Shown: positions 10,705-20,852 of the stretch, one piece after another | Layout: every line of letters starts with the position of its first letter | Position numbering within the stretch: position 1 is the first letter of the stretch | NCBI GenBank assembly: GCA_009746045.1 | Contig: RPFO01001919.1 | Coordinates: 99,764-163,763, forward strand | Origin: Mesostigma viride | Taxonomy: Eukaryota > Streptophyta > Mesostigmatophyceae > Mesostigmatales > Mesostigmataceae | Direction of reading: 5' to 3' | DNA length: 64,000 nt | Translations under genes and position numbers: made by a program | Notes under the pieces: generated by a model | Databases searched by the model: none | Told to the model about the DNA's origin: nothing | Seen by the model: the letters and a program-made list of their open reading frames with translations, nothing else

Positions 10705-11045
10705 CCTCCGCCTTCTTCAAGGAGTGTTGCCGGCTCCGGGAGGACCGGCTGGACCTGGAGGGCCAGCGGGCCCCATGGTCGGCGCGGACCTGGACGTCAT
10801 ATTGGCGTCAGCGCTTGTCGGTGGCGCTGACTCGGGCCATGGCTGACATCATGCTCCGCCGTACGCGGGCTGATTTTGCGGTGCAGCAGGGCTATTAGGT
10901 TCCTCCCGTTAGGAGTTTCCATTGGTCTTATCGTAGTAGTATAGAGATTTGACATGGCTCTGTATATAGGTTTATAGCTGGGCGTTTGCTTTGGTTTGAG
11001 TGATTTCACTCTGCTGTAAGTAATTATATTATTAATATATATTAA
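10705..11045 (+). mobile_element. 3' fragment of a LINE with endonuclease-type C-terminus
   Basis: Matches 24000-24345 almost base for base and the reverse copy at 23055-23369. It contains the last 60-odd codons of the LINE ORF (AFFKECCRLREDRLDLEG through RTRADFAVQQGY, stop at 10896-10898), then about 145 bp of 3' UTR and an (AT)n-like tail. It is 5'-truncated as usual for LINEs. The short CTCCCGTTAGGAG hairpin follows the stop codon in each copy. Confidence 0.75.
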
Positions 11046-11189
11046 GTTGCATACTTGAGGTGGCAAAGAGCCGTTGCGTAGCGCTGTGCTGTGGCGAACT
11101 TACTCGAGATCCGCCACCGGATTGCACCGTCGGTGAGCGTCGATGGTCGTCGATGAACCCAACGCAAGCAATTAAATTAAATTGAACTA

Positions 11190-12141
11190 ATTAAGGGGAG
11201 GGTCCCATGGAATTGTATATCAAAACTGAAGCTTCTTAATAACTACAGAAATGCAACTGCCAACCACTGAATGATGATTGGGGACCATAAACCTGATGTT
11301 TGGGCATGGATACCACCACATGTTGGGGGTACTACCCCCAGCCATACACCACTAGACACTCCCGGCCAGTTAGGCTAGAAACACACGCCGGCCCTGATCA
11401 AGCATGCTGTTTCCGGCCCCACCGTCTAGGTCATCTAGTCGCTCCACACGTAAGCCAGCCATAATTTCAATGCACAAGGATACACATTTCCATCACCATT
11501 CATCTTCATCATCCTGAACGACTCGAAAACGCGGAAAAGATAACGGCAGGCTCGAGCTACCATGGTCCGGATTCTCCCGATTTCTGGCCTGCGCTGGTTG
11601 TCTCTTTGATACACCGGCTATGTGCTAAAAATAGAAAAAAGCGCTGTTTTGGGCACATCTTGCCCAGAACAGTGGGAGAACCAGTTGCATGCCAAAAGCA
11701 CAACCTCTATAAAAATGTCATGGCACATGGTTTCTACCTACTTGGATCAACAAACTCAGCACATCCCTTCATGTTATTAATTTTTTACCCTGAAAAAGCG
11801 TATTTTTTGGTAAAAAATTAATCATACGAAGGGATGTGCTGATTTTGTTGATCCAAGTAGGTAGAAACCATGTGCCATGACATTTTTATAGGGGTTGTGC
11901 TTTTGGCATGCAACTGGTTCTCCCACTGTTCTGGGCAAGATGTGCCCAAAACAGCGCTTTTTTCTATTTTTAGCACACAGCCGGTGTATGGCTGGGGGTA
12001 GTACCCCCAACATGTGGTGGTATGCATGCCCAAACATCATGTTTATGGTCCCCAATCATCATTCAGTGGTTGGCAGTTGCATTTCTGTAGTTATTAAGAA
12101 GCTTCAGTTTTGATACAATTCCATGGGACCCTCCCCTTAGT
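11190..12141. repeat. Repeat C arranged as a long inverted repeat
   Basis: TTAAGGGGAGGGTCCCATGG at the left end is mirrored at the right end near 12120-12140. The inner arms 11616-11789 and 11809-11990 are complementary around a spacer of about 20 bp. The left arm is interrupted by repeat D (11351-11608). The structure is foldback-like and non-coding. Confidence 0.7.
11351..11608 (+). repeat. Dispersed repeat D, complete copy
   Basis: A 258-bp unit inserted in the left arm of repeat C. It is flanked by the 7-bp direct repeat ATACACC (11344-11350 and 11609-11615). It starts ACTAGACACTCCCGG and ends GGTTGTCTCTTTG. Partial relatives occur at 727-836, 33930-34126 (reverse) and 34845-34985. There is no coding capacity and no clear terminal inverted repeat, so its class is unknown. 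Confidence 0.65.
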
Positions 12142-12502
12142 TGATTAATTAATTAATATACCACAGTTCGTTGCATGCCTCCTGCCGCAGCCAGACAACA
12201 AGGCCCACCTTGCAGACAAAAGATCTCCATATTTTTGGCCTGCACTGGTTGTCTCATGAACAAGAACCCACGATTCTATGGGGGGCAGGGACACATCCCC
12301 ATTGGCAGCCATGCCCGGATTACTCTAGGCCTACTGTCCCACATGGGCGACACCACCTTTGCGGTGAGCTCAATGGTACCCATCAATTCTTGCAATGCCT
12401 GTCAGCTCCTGCGCACTGGTCTGCCTCCGCGCCCATGCACTCTACCGTTCACCTCGACGCAATCTGTGTTCTTAAAAAAAAAAAAGATTGTAGGGCTTCT
12501 AT

Positions 12503-14527
12503 TTAAAAGAACGCGTTTGGGTTAGGCTTGGACTGCCCGTGCTTCCCCTTGCGGATACCCGTCCGGTCCTTGGACGCATTCCGGGAGCCGCCCCCGGCCC
12601 TCCGCCCGCCCCCGCCCGACTGCGCGCTTTTCCGCTGCCGGTTTATCTGCTGACGCACGTACGCCGCCGATACCCCCGTGGCCAGTGCCCCCCTACCGAC
12701 CTCCCCCTCGCCATCGCCATCGTCCAGCAGCTCCCCTTCACCCTCCCCATCTCTGCACAGCTCATTCGGCCCATCGGGGTCCCCTCCCCCTGGAGATGCA
12801 TCACAGGCATCTGGCCCATCCCTGGACCCTGACGATAGACTCCCCCCCACGGCGGCCGCACAACCAGTGGCATCCGTCACTCGTGCCACCACCCACCCCT
12901 TGCCGGTGCCCTTGTTTCTCCGCCGCCCACCCTTCTTGCCCCCTGCGTCTTCTTCTTCCTCCTCCTCCTCCTCCTCCCCGTGTTTTTCTTGCCCCTCATC
13001 GCTGCCATCACTGTCATCCCCGCCTGCACACGCCCCCTCCTCTCCCCGCCTCTCCCCCTCCACCCTGTCCTCCTCCTCCTCATCCTCCTCCTCCTCCTCC
13101 TCCTCCTCCTCCTCAACCTCATCGCCAGACTCCTCGCCATGCCCATCGCCACCACCCGGACGTCGTCGTGAACCGCCCCCTGGCCCATCCCCCAGCCCCT
13201 GGCCCACGCTCGCCACGTATTCCTCCATCGCGTCGCGCACCTCGGGTGTGTACCCGCTCGCCTCCAACTGGCGGTCCAGCAGGCCGACATTCGCGACCAC
13301 GTCGTCAAAGCGGGGCCAGCCCATCCACGCCGTGCATACGCCGTCCGCCTTGCTGGTTTCATCCGCATCCTCCCCCAAATCCGCTTCTTCCCTCGAGGCC
13401 TCCCGTGAAGCGTGCCCCTCGTCCCCTGAATGCGCACCCCCTTTCGCATTCTCCCGCATTTGTTCCGCCGAGGATGCCAGAGCCTTGGGATTGGCCGAGA
13501 CTGCTCGCTGCGTGCCTTGGGCCCCGGGCTGATCCGATTGTCTTCCGGCATCCGCAATGTCGTTGGGCATCAATTTCGCCTTGCCTTCGGGCGCACTGCC
13601 CCGCAGTACAGCCTCCGACTCGCGGACCTCTGGTTGCTCCGCGTCGTTATCGTCCAGGTCGGCGGCCTCCGCCAACTGTCCCTCGTCGTCAAGCTGGTAG
13701 TTGTAGCGCTTGGCGAAGAACTTGCGGATGCAGTTGACGTCGCGCTCGAAATACATGCGCGCGTTCGCGTGCTGGACCGAGACCATCTGGGGGAAGTCGA
13801 TCATCGTCAGGTTCTCCTCGTCGTCCACCATGAGGTTGAACTCGTTGAAGTCGCAGTGGATGAGCCCGTGCTCCGCAAGCCGCACGATGAAGTCCATCGA
13901 CTGGCGGTACACGTGCGCCGGGTTCTGGAGCTGCTTGACCTGAACCAAGGGGTAGCCAGGGACGAGCGTCATGAGCACGCAGTGGCGGTTCCACTCGATG
14001 GCTTGTGGGACGGCGAACCCGTGGTCCCCGAGCGCCTTCATGAACGCGAATTCCTTGAGCGCCGCCAGGCGGGACAGGTAGAGCCAATTGAAGCTCTGCC
14101 GGTGCTTGAGATAGTCGCGCTTGTTCTTAACGGCGCGGAAGGAGGTGCGCCCGAGTCGATGGAATTTTATGCAGAGGGTCTCCCCGTCGTCGTTCACGAC
14201 CTCGTGCACATCCGACTCCTTGCCGATGCCGATGACCCTGCCAAGGCCGGAGATAACGCCTCTGGCCAGAAATGTTTTCAACGCAAGGTAGTCATAGCCC
14301 ATTGGGGTCAGCCGGTACCCGTCGTACTTTTGCTGGTCATGATGTAGAAGTTTATGCTTCAGCAGGACACGCATATTCTTGAAGGCACCGCCCCTCTTGA
14401 GACCCGCAATGCGATCAATGAGCTCGACAGGAACTATCTCGTGATTCTTCATGCCCATCTCCACTGCAGTTAAGACCCTGAATTCCTCCTTCGTCATGTA
14501 CCGCAAAACATTCGCGTCCAGTTTCAT
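12503..14527 (-). CDS. RIOK2: RIO2-type serine kinase/ATPase (40S maturation)
   Basis: A 674-residue, single-exon host gene. Residues 1-85 form the RIO2-specific winged helix (TKEEFRVLTAVEMGMKNHE through TPMGYDYLALK). The RIO kinase domain follows: nucleotide loop GIGKESDV (100-107), Lys121 in CIKFHRLG, catalytic loop IHCDFNEFNLMV with Asp226 and Asn231, and metal-binding Asp244 in MIDFPQ. RIO2 acts in the late cytoplasmic maturation of the small ribosomal subunit. From about residue 290 the tail is low complexity and very acidic, with runs of Glu/Asp and Gly-rich stretches, ending in a basic KGKHGQSKPNPNAFF segment. The tail is longer than in most RIO2 proteins I know of. It is the only clear cellular housekeeping gene in the window, and no intron is needed. 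Confidence 0.95.
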   Translation of the reverse strand: MKLDANVLRYMTKEEFRVLTAVEMGMKNHEIVPVELIDRIAGLKRGGAFKNMRVLLKHKLLHHDQQKYDGYRLTPMGYDYLALKTFLARGVISGLGRVIGIGKESDVHEVVNDDGETLCIKFHRLGRTSFRAVKNKRDYLKHRQSFNWLYLSRLAALKEFAFMKALGDHGFAVPQAIEWNRHCVLMTLVPGYPLVQVKQLQNPAHVYRQSMDFIVRLAEHGLIHCDFNEFNLMVDDEENLTMIDFPQMVSVQHANARMYFERDVNCIRKFFAKRYNYQLDDEGQLAEAADLDDNDAEQPEVRESEAVLRGSAPEGKAKLMPNDIADAGRQSDQPGAQGTQRAVSANPKALASSAEQMRENAKGGAHSGDEGHASREASREEADLGEDADETSKADGVCTAWMGWPRFDDVVANVGLLDRQLEASGYTPEVRDAMEEYVASVGQGLGDGPGGGSRRRPGGGDGHGEESGDEVEEEEEEEEEEDEEEEDRVEGERRGEEGACAGGDDSDGSDEGQEKHGEEEEEEEEEDAGGKKGGRRRNKGTGKGWVVARVTDATGCAAAVGGSLSSGSRDGPDACDASPGGGDPDGPNELCRDGEGEGELLDDGDGEGEVGRGALATGVSAAYVRQQINRQRKSAQSGGGGRRAGGGSRNASKDRTGIRKGKHGQSKPNPNAFF

Positions 14528-15654
14528 TTTTGTAATACAGCCAAGGCCTGGCTCAATGCCGTAAATTAGGATCGCTCGCAGCTCATCGCAAGCGAATACG
14601 CACTATGGCGGCCCTTGCCGACTTTTTCAACGTCAGTCATGCGTCAGTTCCCCTTCTCCCGAAATTCGCCGTCAGATAGGTATGTAAAGATTTACACTAA
14701 TAATGCTGCCATCCTAACAAACACCGTGGTCGGTGGTTCTATCATCTACAGTACGCATTGATAGACAAGCCTACTCAGCTATTGTGAGTACGTTGCTTAT
14801 CTACCTACTAAACATAATTATAGTATGTTGCCAGGTATGTTGCTTATATATGTGGGCTGTTGTCCCATTGACACGAAAATCAAATCCCTCTTTAGAACTC
14901 TAAATGCTTCTACAGAACAGTACATGCTGTAACAAGCCATCCCATGGTCTCAGGTCTGTCCTGAAATGAGAAATAAGGCACATTTCAGGGGGCAGCTCTT
15001 GGGATGCTGGGGCCGATTCATACTTTTGCATCCATGCCCATTGCCCGAATTTCCCGTACAGTAATGCGCAGGTAAGTCAGCGAGCTAGTGGGAGGTATAC
15101 GGGAGGGCCATAGAGGACGATAATATCACCAGTCTCCGCGACTCCAGTCACGATTTTCGTGACATGATGGAAATTGTGATATAACTGGATCGGGCGATTC
15201 GGAAGCCCGATTACGGTGCGGCCTTACCAATGGCTTGCTGCCCCCATGATAGAAAGGCCGACCGGACTAAGCCCGAACTTCCAGGTCGTTGTAATTCAGC
15301 TTTGAACGATGAATGGCGAAGTACTATGTAGGCGCACAACTTTCAAGGCGGTTAGGTGTCCTGATCCGAAACATGAGTTGAGCAATGAAGATGCACGTTG
15401 TAGGAGCATGTAGACGTCTTGCTATATGCATTAGCAAGAGGCGCCATAAGAGCGTTTGCATGTTGTTTTTCCAAGTTACTTCTGAAGATTTAGAAAATAA
15501 CTTCGGAGATGAGCGAAATCGTTGCTGTATATGTCCATATTGCATGCGTTGAAGGTCTCTCAAACCACCCGGAACCATGGTCACCGTTCCGGGTAGTGAA
15601 CATGTGGACACACAATTTAAGCCGACGAACTGCCTCAACCGCCACTAAGCGTGT
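14528..15654. other. Upstream region of the RIO2 gene; no gene seen
   Basis: About 1.1 kb without a protein-like frame. The proximal part presumably holds the RIO2 promoter, but I cannot point to a specific element. Confidence 0.4.
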
Positions 15655-15990
15655 TTTGCTGTGTGTATCTGTGTGTGTCTGTGTGTGTCTGTGTGTGTCT
15701 GTGTGTGTCTGTGTGTGTCTGTGTGTGTCTGTGTGTGTCTGTGTGTGTCTGTGTGCCTCTGTGTGGGTCTGTGAGGGTCTGTGTGGGTCTGTGTAGGTCT
15801 GTGTGGGTCTGTGTGGGTCTGTGTGGGTCTGTGTGGGTCTGTGTGGGTCTGTGTGGGTCTGTGTGGGTCTGTGTGCGTCTGTGTGGGTCTGTGTGGGTCT
15901 GTGTGGGTCTGTGAGGGTCTGTGTGGATCTGTGTGGGTCTGTGTGGGTCTGTGTGGGTCTGTGTGGGTCTGTGTGTTTGTGTGTGTGGTA
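15655..15990 (+). repeat. 10-bp minisatellite, CTGTGTGTGT to CTGTGTGGGT
   Basis: More than 30 head-to-tail units of 10 bp. The first third is CTGTGTGTGT and the rest mainly CTGTGTGGGT, with a few variants (CTGTGAGGGT, CTGTGTAGGT). Open frames across it are artefacts of the repeat. Confidence 0.95.
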
Positions 15991-17040
15991 AGTTAGAGAA
16001 TGAATACTAGACGCTTGTCATCCCGACGCCTTTGCATTACCTAGAACGGATGCCTGTGAGAAGCTAGATACCTAGAATGCATGTCTGCGAGTGAGAGCTG
16101 CAGAACGTGTACATGCATGTGGGTACCCATGTCGGTGCGCGTGCGCATACGTGTGGGTGCATACGTGTGGGTGCGGGACGGGGGCTGCAGGCACAGGTGA
16201 TCTCGGGGGAGACTGATTTTATTTTTTTACAATCCAAAAAAAGTCTTTTACGTAAATTTTATGGGGAAAGGGGGTTCTTATTTATAGGGATACGGGAAGC
16301 TAACGTGCCAGGCCGCCTAAAGACATAAGCAAATAACGGTTCGGGGCATCTTTGGCATGTCACGATCATGGCATTTTGCATCGCCACAGCCAGGTGTTGG
16401 TCGGTGCATCCTGAATCACGGTAGGTGATGCGTGCACCATCTTATTATAGTATACATGGGACGATGTTGACGTGTCTCCACAGATCTGTGGTGGTACATA
16501 CATCGATGCCCATCCACATTATTCCCGCCCCCCCCTAGCTCGCAAATTACCCCTGGAGGTCCAGCATTACATGCAGGGTTGCGATATACCGATAAAGCTA
16601 GGAGAGGATGGCCACTGCCGAAATGCATCCACAGCTCTCAGTGCATGGCACACACCACCACGGTGACAGAGGGGACAAAACCAGCCGCCAGGACCTGAAC
16701 CGATGACTATAACTCACTACAGCTAACTAACTAACTAACTAACTGTCAATGTGGACTGCGGGTACCATGCAATAATAACGGAATTAAGGTCTTCAATCCA
16801 TACACACAAATAACGAGGAGGGATCGAGGGCGCCCTAGCTTCTCTCTTTGCCCTAAGTGGGAAGGCCACAGAGCGCGCTCTCTCGATGATCCGCATCAGT
16901 CCGATGACATGCAGGGGTGGGTGCAAGCAACTAAGGTGCCGGCCAGCTGGTTATATGTTGCATGCACCGGAAGCGTTGCTCAGAAGCATATTACATTTAT
17001 ACGTCATGTCAAGCCGGTGACTATACCTGGCGCATGGCGT
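15991..17040. other. Intergenic, no gene seen
   Basis: About 1 kb without recognisable coding sequence. It includes an (AACT)n microsatellite at 16722-16744. Confidence 0.45.
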
Positions 17041-17215
17041 TCGGTTTCGCGGCTTCGCCCACCTCCATCCATCCAGCAAGGGAATACGTGCTACATGATC
17101 TCCCCATGGAGTCATGTAATTAAATTAAAAATTAAATTAAATTATAACATGCCTCCGTGGGGAGGTCATGTAGCACATATTTCATGATGGATGGCCGGGT
17201 GGAGGAAGCCGCGTG
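17041..17215. repeat. Two LINE 3' ends joined tail to tail
   Basis: The plus-strand sequence GCTACATGATCTCCCCATGG, then an A/T tail (TTAAATTAAA type), is followed directly by its inverted relative (CATGCCTCCGTGGGGAGGTC, then GTAGCACAT). The flanking GGCTTCGCCCACC/GGAAGCCGCG segments are also inverted. The two 3' termini share one tail. The minus-strand member continues into the ORF2 relic at 17256-18095. Confidence 0.7.
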
Positions 17216-17255
17216 ATCGAACTATCCTAACTCTATCTAGAAAATCCTAACTACA

Positions 17256-18095
17256 CTACTCATCAAAACGCCTCCTCCGCTTGGGGGGAGGTGGCTTGCC
17301 CACAGGGTCGGGCGTGTGCGCCTTGACAATCTTCTTCCACCGCGTCTTGTCCTGCATGGCAGTCCAAAGACGGGAGAGAGAGTGGATGCGGTGCTCAAAC
17401 TGGGCTGGGACCACTAGGTCGTCCAGCAACATCTGAACGTAGTTGGTGACAGGTTTCCCTACCCTTTTGGGAATGTCCGCGGGGCCAGGCCAGGTCAGAA
17501 TGTGCCGCCCTGGCTGTCCAAGCCGCTGGGGGCCGGCCAGACCAAGGGTGGTGTCGACCTGGCTGGTGCAGGCAAGGTGTCCTACAAATGCTATCCTACG
17601 CTGCCTAATCTCGTCCGAAACACGAGGCATGCCATGATACAAAGACTCTGATGACGGACGCTCGGAAAAACCTACGTTAAGGACCTGCCGGAGCATCCTG
17701 TAGACTGTGCCGTCGAGCCGAGCTGCCAGTTTGGGTGGGAGGGTCCACGCCTCGGCGCCATACGCCGGAGCACCGTGAGGACGAGGACCTTGAAGAGCAT
17801 GCGCTCAGTGCGGTGCCCGTCCAGGCCCTTCGAGCGCCAGTAAGGTGTGAGCGAACGGAGCTTGGCCCAGGCAAGGCCGATGCGGGTGTCCACATCGTCG
17901 GCGGTGTCAGGAAGCCAGCTCCCCAACAGCTTGAAGCGGTCGCAGAACGGGACCTCCATCCCGTCGAGCAGGCGCGGCAGCGGTGTTTTACTGGATGCCC
18001 CTATCACCATCGCCTCAGTTTTGACACTAATCTCCAGCCCCACCGCCCTCGCCTCCAGGCCCAGGCAGTCCAGCCAAGTCATGTTATAGTTTAAT
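17256..18095 (-). pseudogene. LINE ORF2 relic: reverse-transcriptase C-terminal region
   Basis: Read from 18095 down, the frame contains GLEISVKTEAMVIG, then DRFKLLGSWLPDTADDVDTR, then IGLAWAKLRSLTPYWRSKGL and LFKVLVLTVLR. After a frameshift near 17690 it continues with RMLRQVLNVGF and RRIAFVGHLA. This succession (K-TE-M, F-kyLGs-i, dv-Ri-A, l-w, RR-l-f-GH) is typical of the region after the catalytic core in non-LTR reverse transcriptases. The catalytic core itself is missing, so it is a 5'-truncated relic. It ends in a basic PPPKRRRRFDE tail. A related active LINE could supply the enzyme for the ORF1-only elements; that is inference from the similar 3' ends. Confidence 0.75.
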
Positions 18096-18361
18096 GATTT
18101 GCCCATGCAGAGAGCCACTCTCTGCTGAGACGCCATCATATGTCCCAGCTGCATTGAGTTAGCCATGGTCATCTTTTCAACCATCAGTGCCCGCAACTTT
18201 GCAGAGCTGCTGGAATACATGGCCGGTGCATGCAGGCCTGCGCACCTCAACTGTGCACCCCGAGTAAGTGGCAGTTTACACCCACCACCTGCAGGTTGTC
18301 GCCTATTATAGAATCCATAAAAAACGTGCCCCTTCTCAGGGGTACGTGTTACATGCATAAC
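18096..18361 (+). mobile_element. 3'-UTR fragment of the ORF1-type retroelement family
   Basis: Shares the TGCCCATGCAGAGAGCC and CTCTCTGCTGAGACGCC segments with the 3' UTRs of copies 1, 3 and 4. Its own 3' terminus (ACATCCCCACGGAGGTATGT) is split: the first part ends at 18372 and the rest resumes at 20682, because copy 4 inserted into it. Confidence 0.6.
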
Positions 18362-18372
18362 ATCCCCACGGA

Positions 18373-19736
18373 ATGAAAATACGTCTGCAGCTCCGGCTGC
18401 AGCTTCGCCATCAGGGCCGGAAGGCAGTGGTGACACTAGTCGCGCACTGGTGGTCGCCCAGAACCCTCCCGGGCTTTCCTCGCCCTCTGCATCGCCTGAC
18501 CCAAAGCGCAGTCGCCCAGGCGAACCTGGCTGGTCTGAGCGTGATTTTGACGTTGATAGGCTCTTTACCACATTCGACGCCAACAGGCCTGCCTTTTTCG
18601 ACATGCCACCCATCAATTAAGATACTGGAGCTCGTGTTTTACAGGTCCGACACGCCTCACTGCTGGCCCTGTGCCAGCAACTCCATTTCAACACCCAGTT
18701 TTTCCGCAACGGAGCTGACGGCCGGTATTCCCACCGCTTATCAGACTCGTCGACCAACCTGGCCGGCTGGTCTCGCCCCCGCCTTCAGCTCGCAGCTCTC
18801 TTTACCCTCACTAAGCGCTCGCGGGCGAGGACCTTCTGCACCCCGCCCCCATTACCGAATCCACCTTCGTCCACCACCTCCACGCCGCCCTCTCACAGCA
18901 CGTGACGCCCATTGCTGCAGATGTGGCAGCCGTGGGTCGCACGCTGGCTGCTGAGCTCCCCACCATCCCCACCGCCACCGCCGCCCTCCTCGCCTCCACC
19001 GCCCCCCCCCCCCCTCCGCCTCCACCGACTCCATCACCGCCCAGCTCCGCGACATCGACCAGCGATCGACAACGCCATCGCTATCGAGGTTCTGCAGAAC
19101 ACCGCAGGCCTCACCGCCCAGGCGGTGAAGGACATTGCCGCCAAGCCAGCCCCGGCTGGCCTGGCCGGCGAAGCTCCTCCCATCACTACCTGGGCGGACA
19201 TGCTTAAGCAACACACCACCTCCACCATGCACCTCCGCCGTCGCAGCCCAGCTCCAACGGCAGACGCTTGACCTCCGCGAGGAGGCCGAGCTCGCCAAGC
19301 GCAGCCTCAACGTCATTGTCAAGAACTTCGACATGGAGGAAGGTGAGAATTCCGAGAAGCTTACGCGTGCGTTTGAGAGAGGAATCCTTGGTCGCATGGG
19401 TCTTAATGGTGAGATCGACCTGGTCGCCCACCGCCTTCCCCGCGCGCGGGGTAAGGCAGGGGCGCCCCGGCTCCTTCTCACCTTTAAGAACCCGGCGGAC
19501 AAGATTTCTTTTCTCCGACGCCGCAAGCGGCTCGAGAAGACTCTCTTCACCCTTGACGACGACTTGACCCTGGCGCAGCAACAACGGCGACGGGAGCTAT
19601 GGCCGACCTACCTCCAGCTCCGGCAGACCAAGGCGGGGCAGCCGGTGTACTGGAAGGGGGCGGCCATCTACGTCGGCCACAAGCCCTGGCATGCGACCCC
19701 CGGCCGCAGCCCTAGCGACTCCAGACCGCCCCAGCT
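18373..19736 (+). pseudogene. LINE ORF1-like protein, truncated and frameshifted (copy 4)
   Basis: The N-terminus is truncated by the insertion boundary. Near 18615 the N-terminal frame hits a stop. Further shifts near 18790, 19065 and 19225 break the coiled-coil region. From about 19260 the C-terminal domain is readable again (LNVIVKNFDMEEGENSEKL, TLDDDLTLAQQQRRRELWP) and runs to the end. It is a dead copy of the family. Confidence 0.7.
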
Positions 19737-19987
19737 TAGGGGAATAGCAGTAGTAGTGTAGAATAGATAGACCGTGGCCATGTACATGTACGCCTCCTAC
19801 AGGCACTATACCAGCTGAGCCACGAGCATTATTTAACCATGCATGTACATGTGTGCCTATGATGTGCCACACTCCAGATGATGCCTAGTTTTATTTAGTT
19901 ATGCTGTGCCCATGCAGAGAGCTGCTCTCTGCTGAGATGCCACGCTCTAGTTTTTGTATAGCCATGATGATCTTCCCCCACATGGCA

Positions 19988-20466
19988 TTAATTAATTAAT
20001 TATCAACATCACTCCGTTGGGAGTAAATGTAGCACATATCCCTGAGAAGGGGCATATGGCTTTTAATACATTCTAGGCTACTTCATACAAGGGTGGGAAT
20101 GTAAGCTACCCCTGCTCTAGGTGCCTCAAGGGCACCGGCACCACCATGCTGTCTCAGGTTCAACCCAACTACTAAGGGGATCCTGGCATGCACGGGGGAG
20201 GAAGATCATTATGGCTATACAAAAACTAGAGCGTGGCATCTCAGCAGAGAGCAGCTCTCTGCATGGGCACAGCATAACTAAATAAAACTAGGCATCATCT
20301 GGAGTGTGGCACAGCATAGGCACACATCAGGTACATGGTTAAATAATGCTCGTGGCTCATGCAGCTGGTATATAGTGCCTGTAGGAGGCGTACATGTACA
20401 TGGCCACGGTCTATCTATTCTACACTATACTACTGCTGTATTCCCCTAAGCTGGGGCGTCTGGAGT
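19988..20466 (-). mobile_element. 5'-truncated retroelement inserted in copy 4
   Basis: Reverse-strand 3' segment of the ORF1-only family, starting just before the ORF1 stop region and ending with a TTAATTAATTAA tail. It is bounded by the 10-bp direct repeat CCACATGGCA (19978-19987 and 20467-20476). Copy 4's 3' UTR is collinear across it. Confidence 0.8.
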
Positions 20467-20852
20467 CCACATGGCATGCTCCCCCCTTACCCGGTCATAG
20501 CGTGATAGACCATGAGGGTGCAGGTGCCCTGGTGCACCTAGAGCAGGGGTAGCTTACATTCCCTTCCTTAATTGCATGAAGTAGCCTAGAATGTACTAAA
20601 AGCCATATGCCCCTTCTCATGCAGGGATATGTGCTACATTTACTCCCAACGGAGTGATGTTGATAATTAATTAATTAATTAATCCCCACGGAGGTATGTT
20701 CATTAATGGCGTTCCGATCGACGTACTAAGATGGTAGGGGGGACGCCGGGCTGAATTTGGATACATAAATTGATAACGTAGACTGTTAATTGTGTCACGT
20801 GGGTATACCAATTAAAGGAACCTTCAACGCAGCTATAGGCACAAACGAAAAT

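Larger units (their letters stand above)
18373..20681 (+). mobile_element. 5'-truncated ORF1-only retroelement, copy 4
   Basis: Flanked by the 11-bp direct repeat ATCCCCACGGA at 18362-18372 and 20682-20692. The element starts abruptly inside ORF1 at the codons for NENTSAAP and ends in a (TTAA)n tail. Its 3' UTR is interrupted by a younger reverse-strand insertion at 19988-20466. Without that insertion the unit is about 1.8 kb, in line with the family minus its leader. Confidence 0.8.

Noticed and set aside
12678..13737. Long Pro/Ser-rich plus-strand frames
   Set aside because: Antisense to the acidic, repetitive tail of the RIO2 gene.
15509..15996. Val/Cys-rich frames
   Set aside because: Translation of the CTGTGTGGGT minisatellite.
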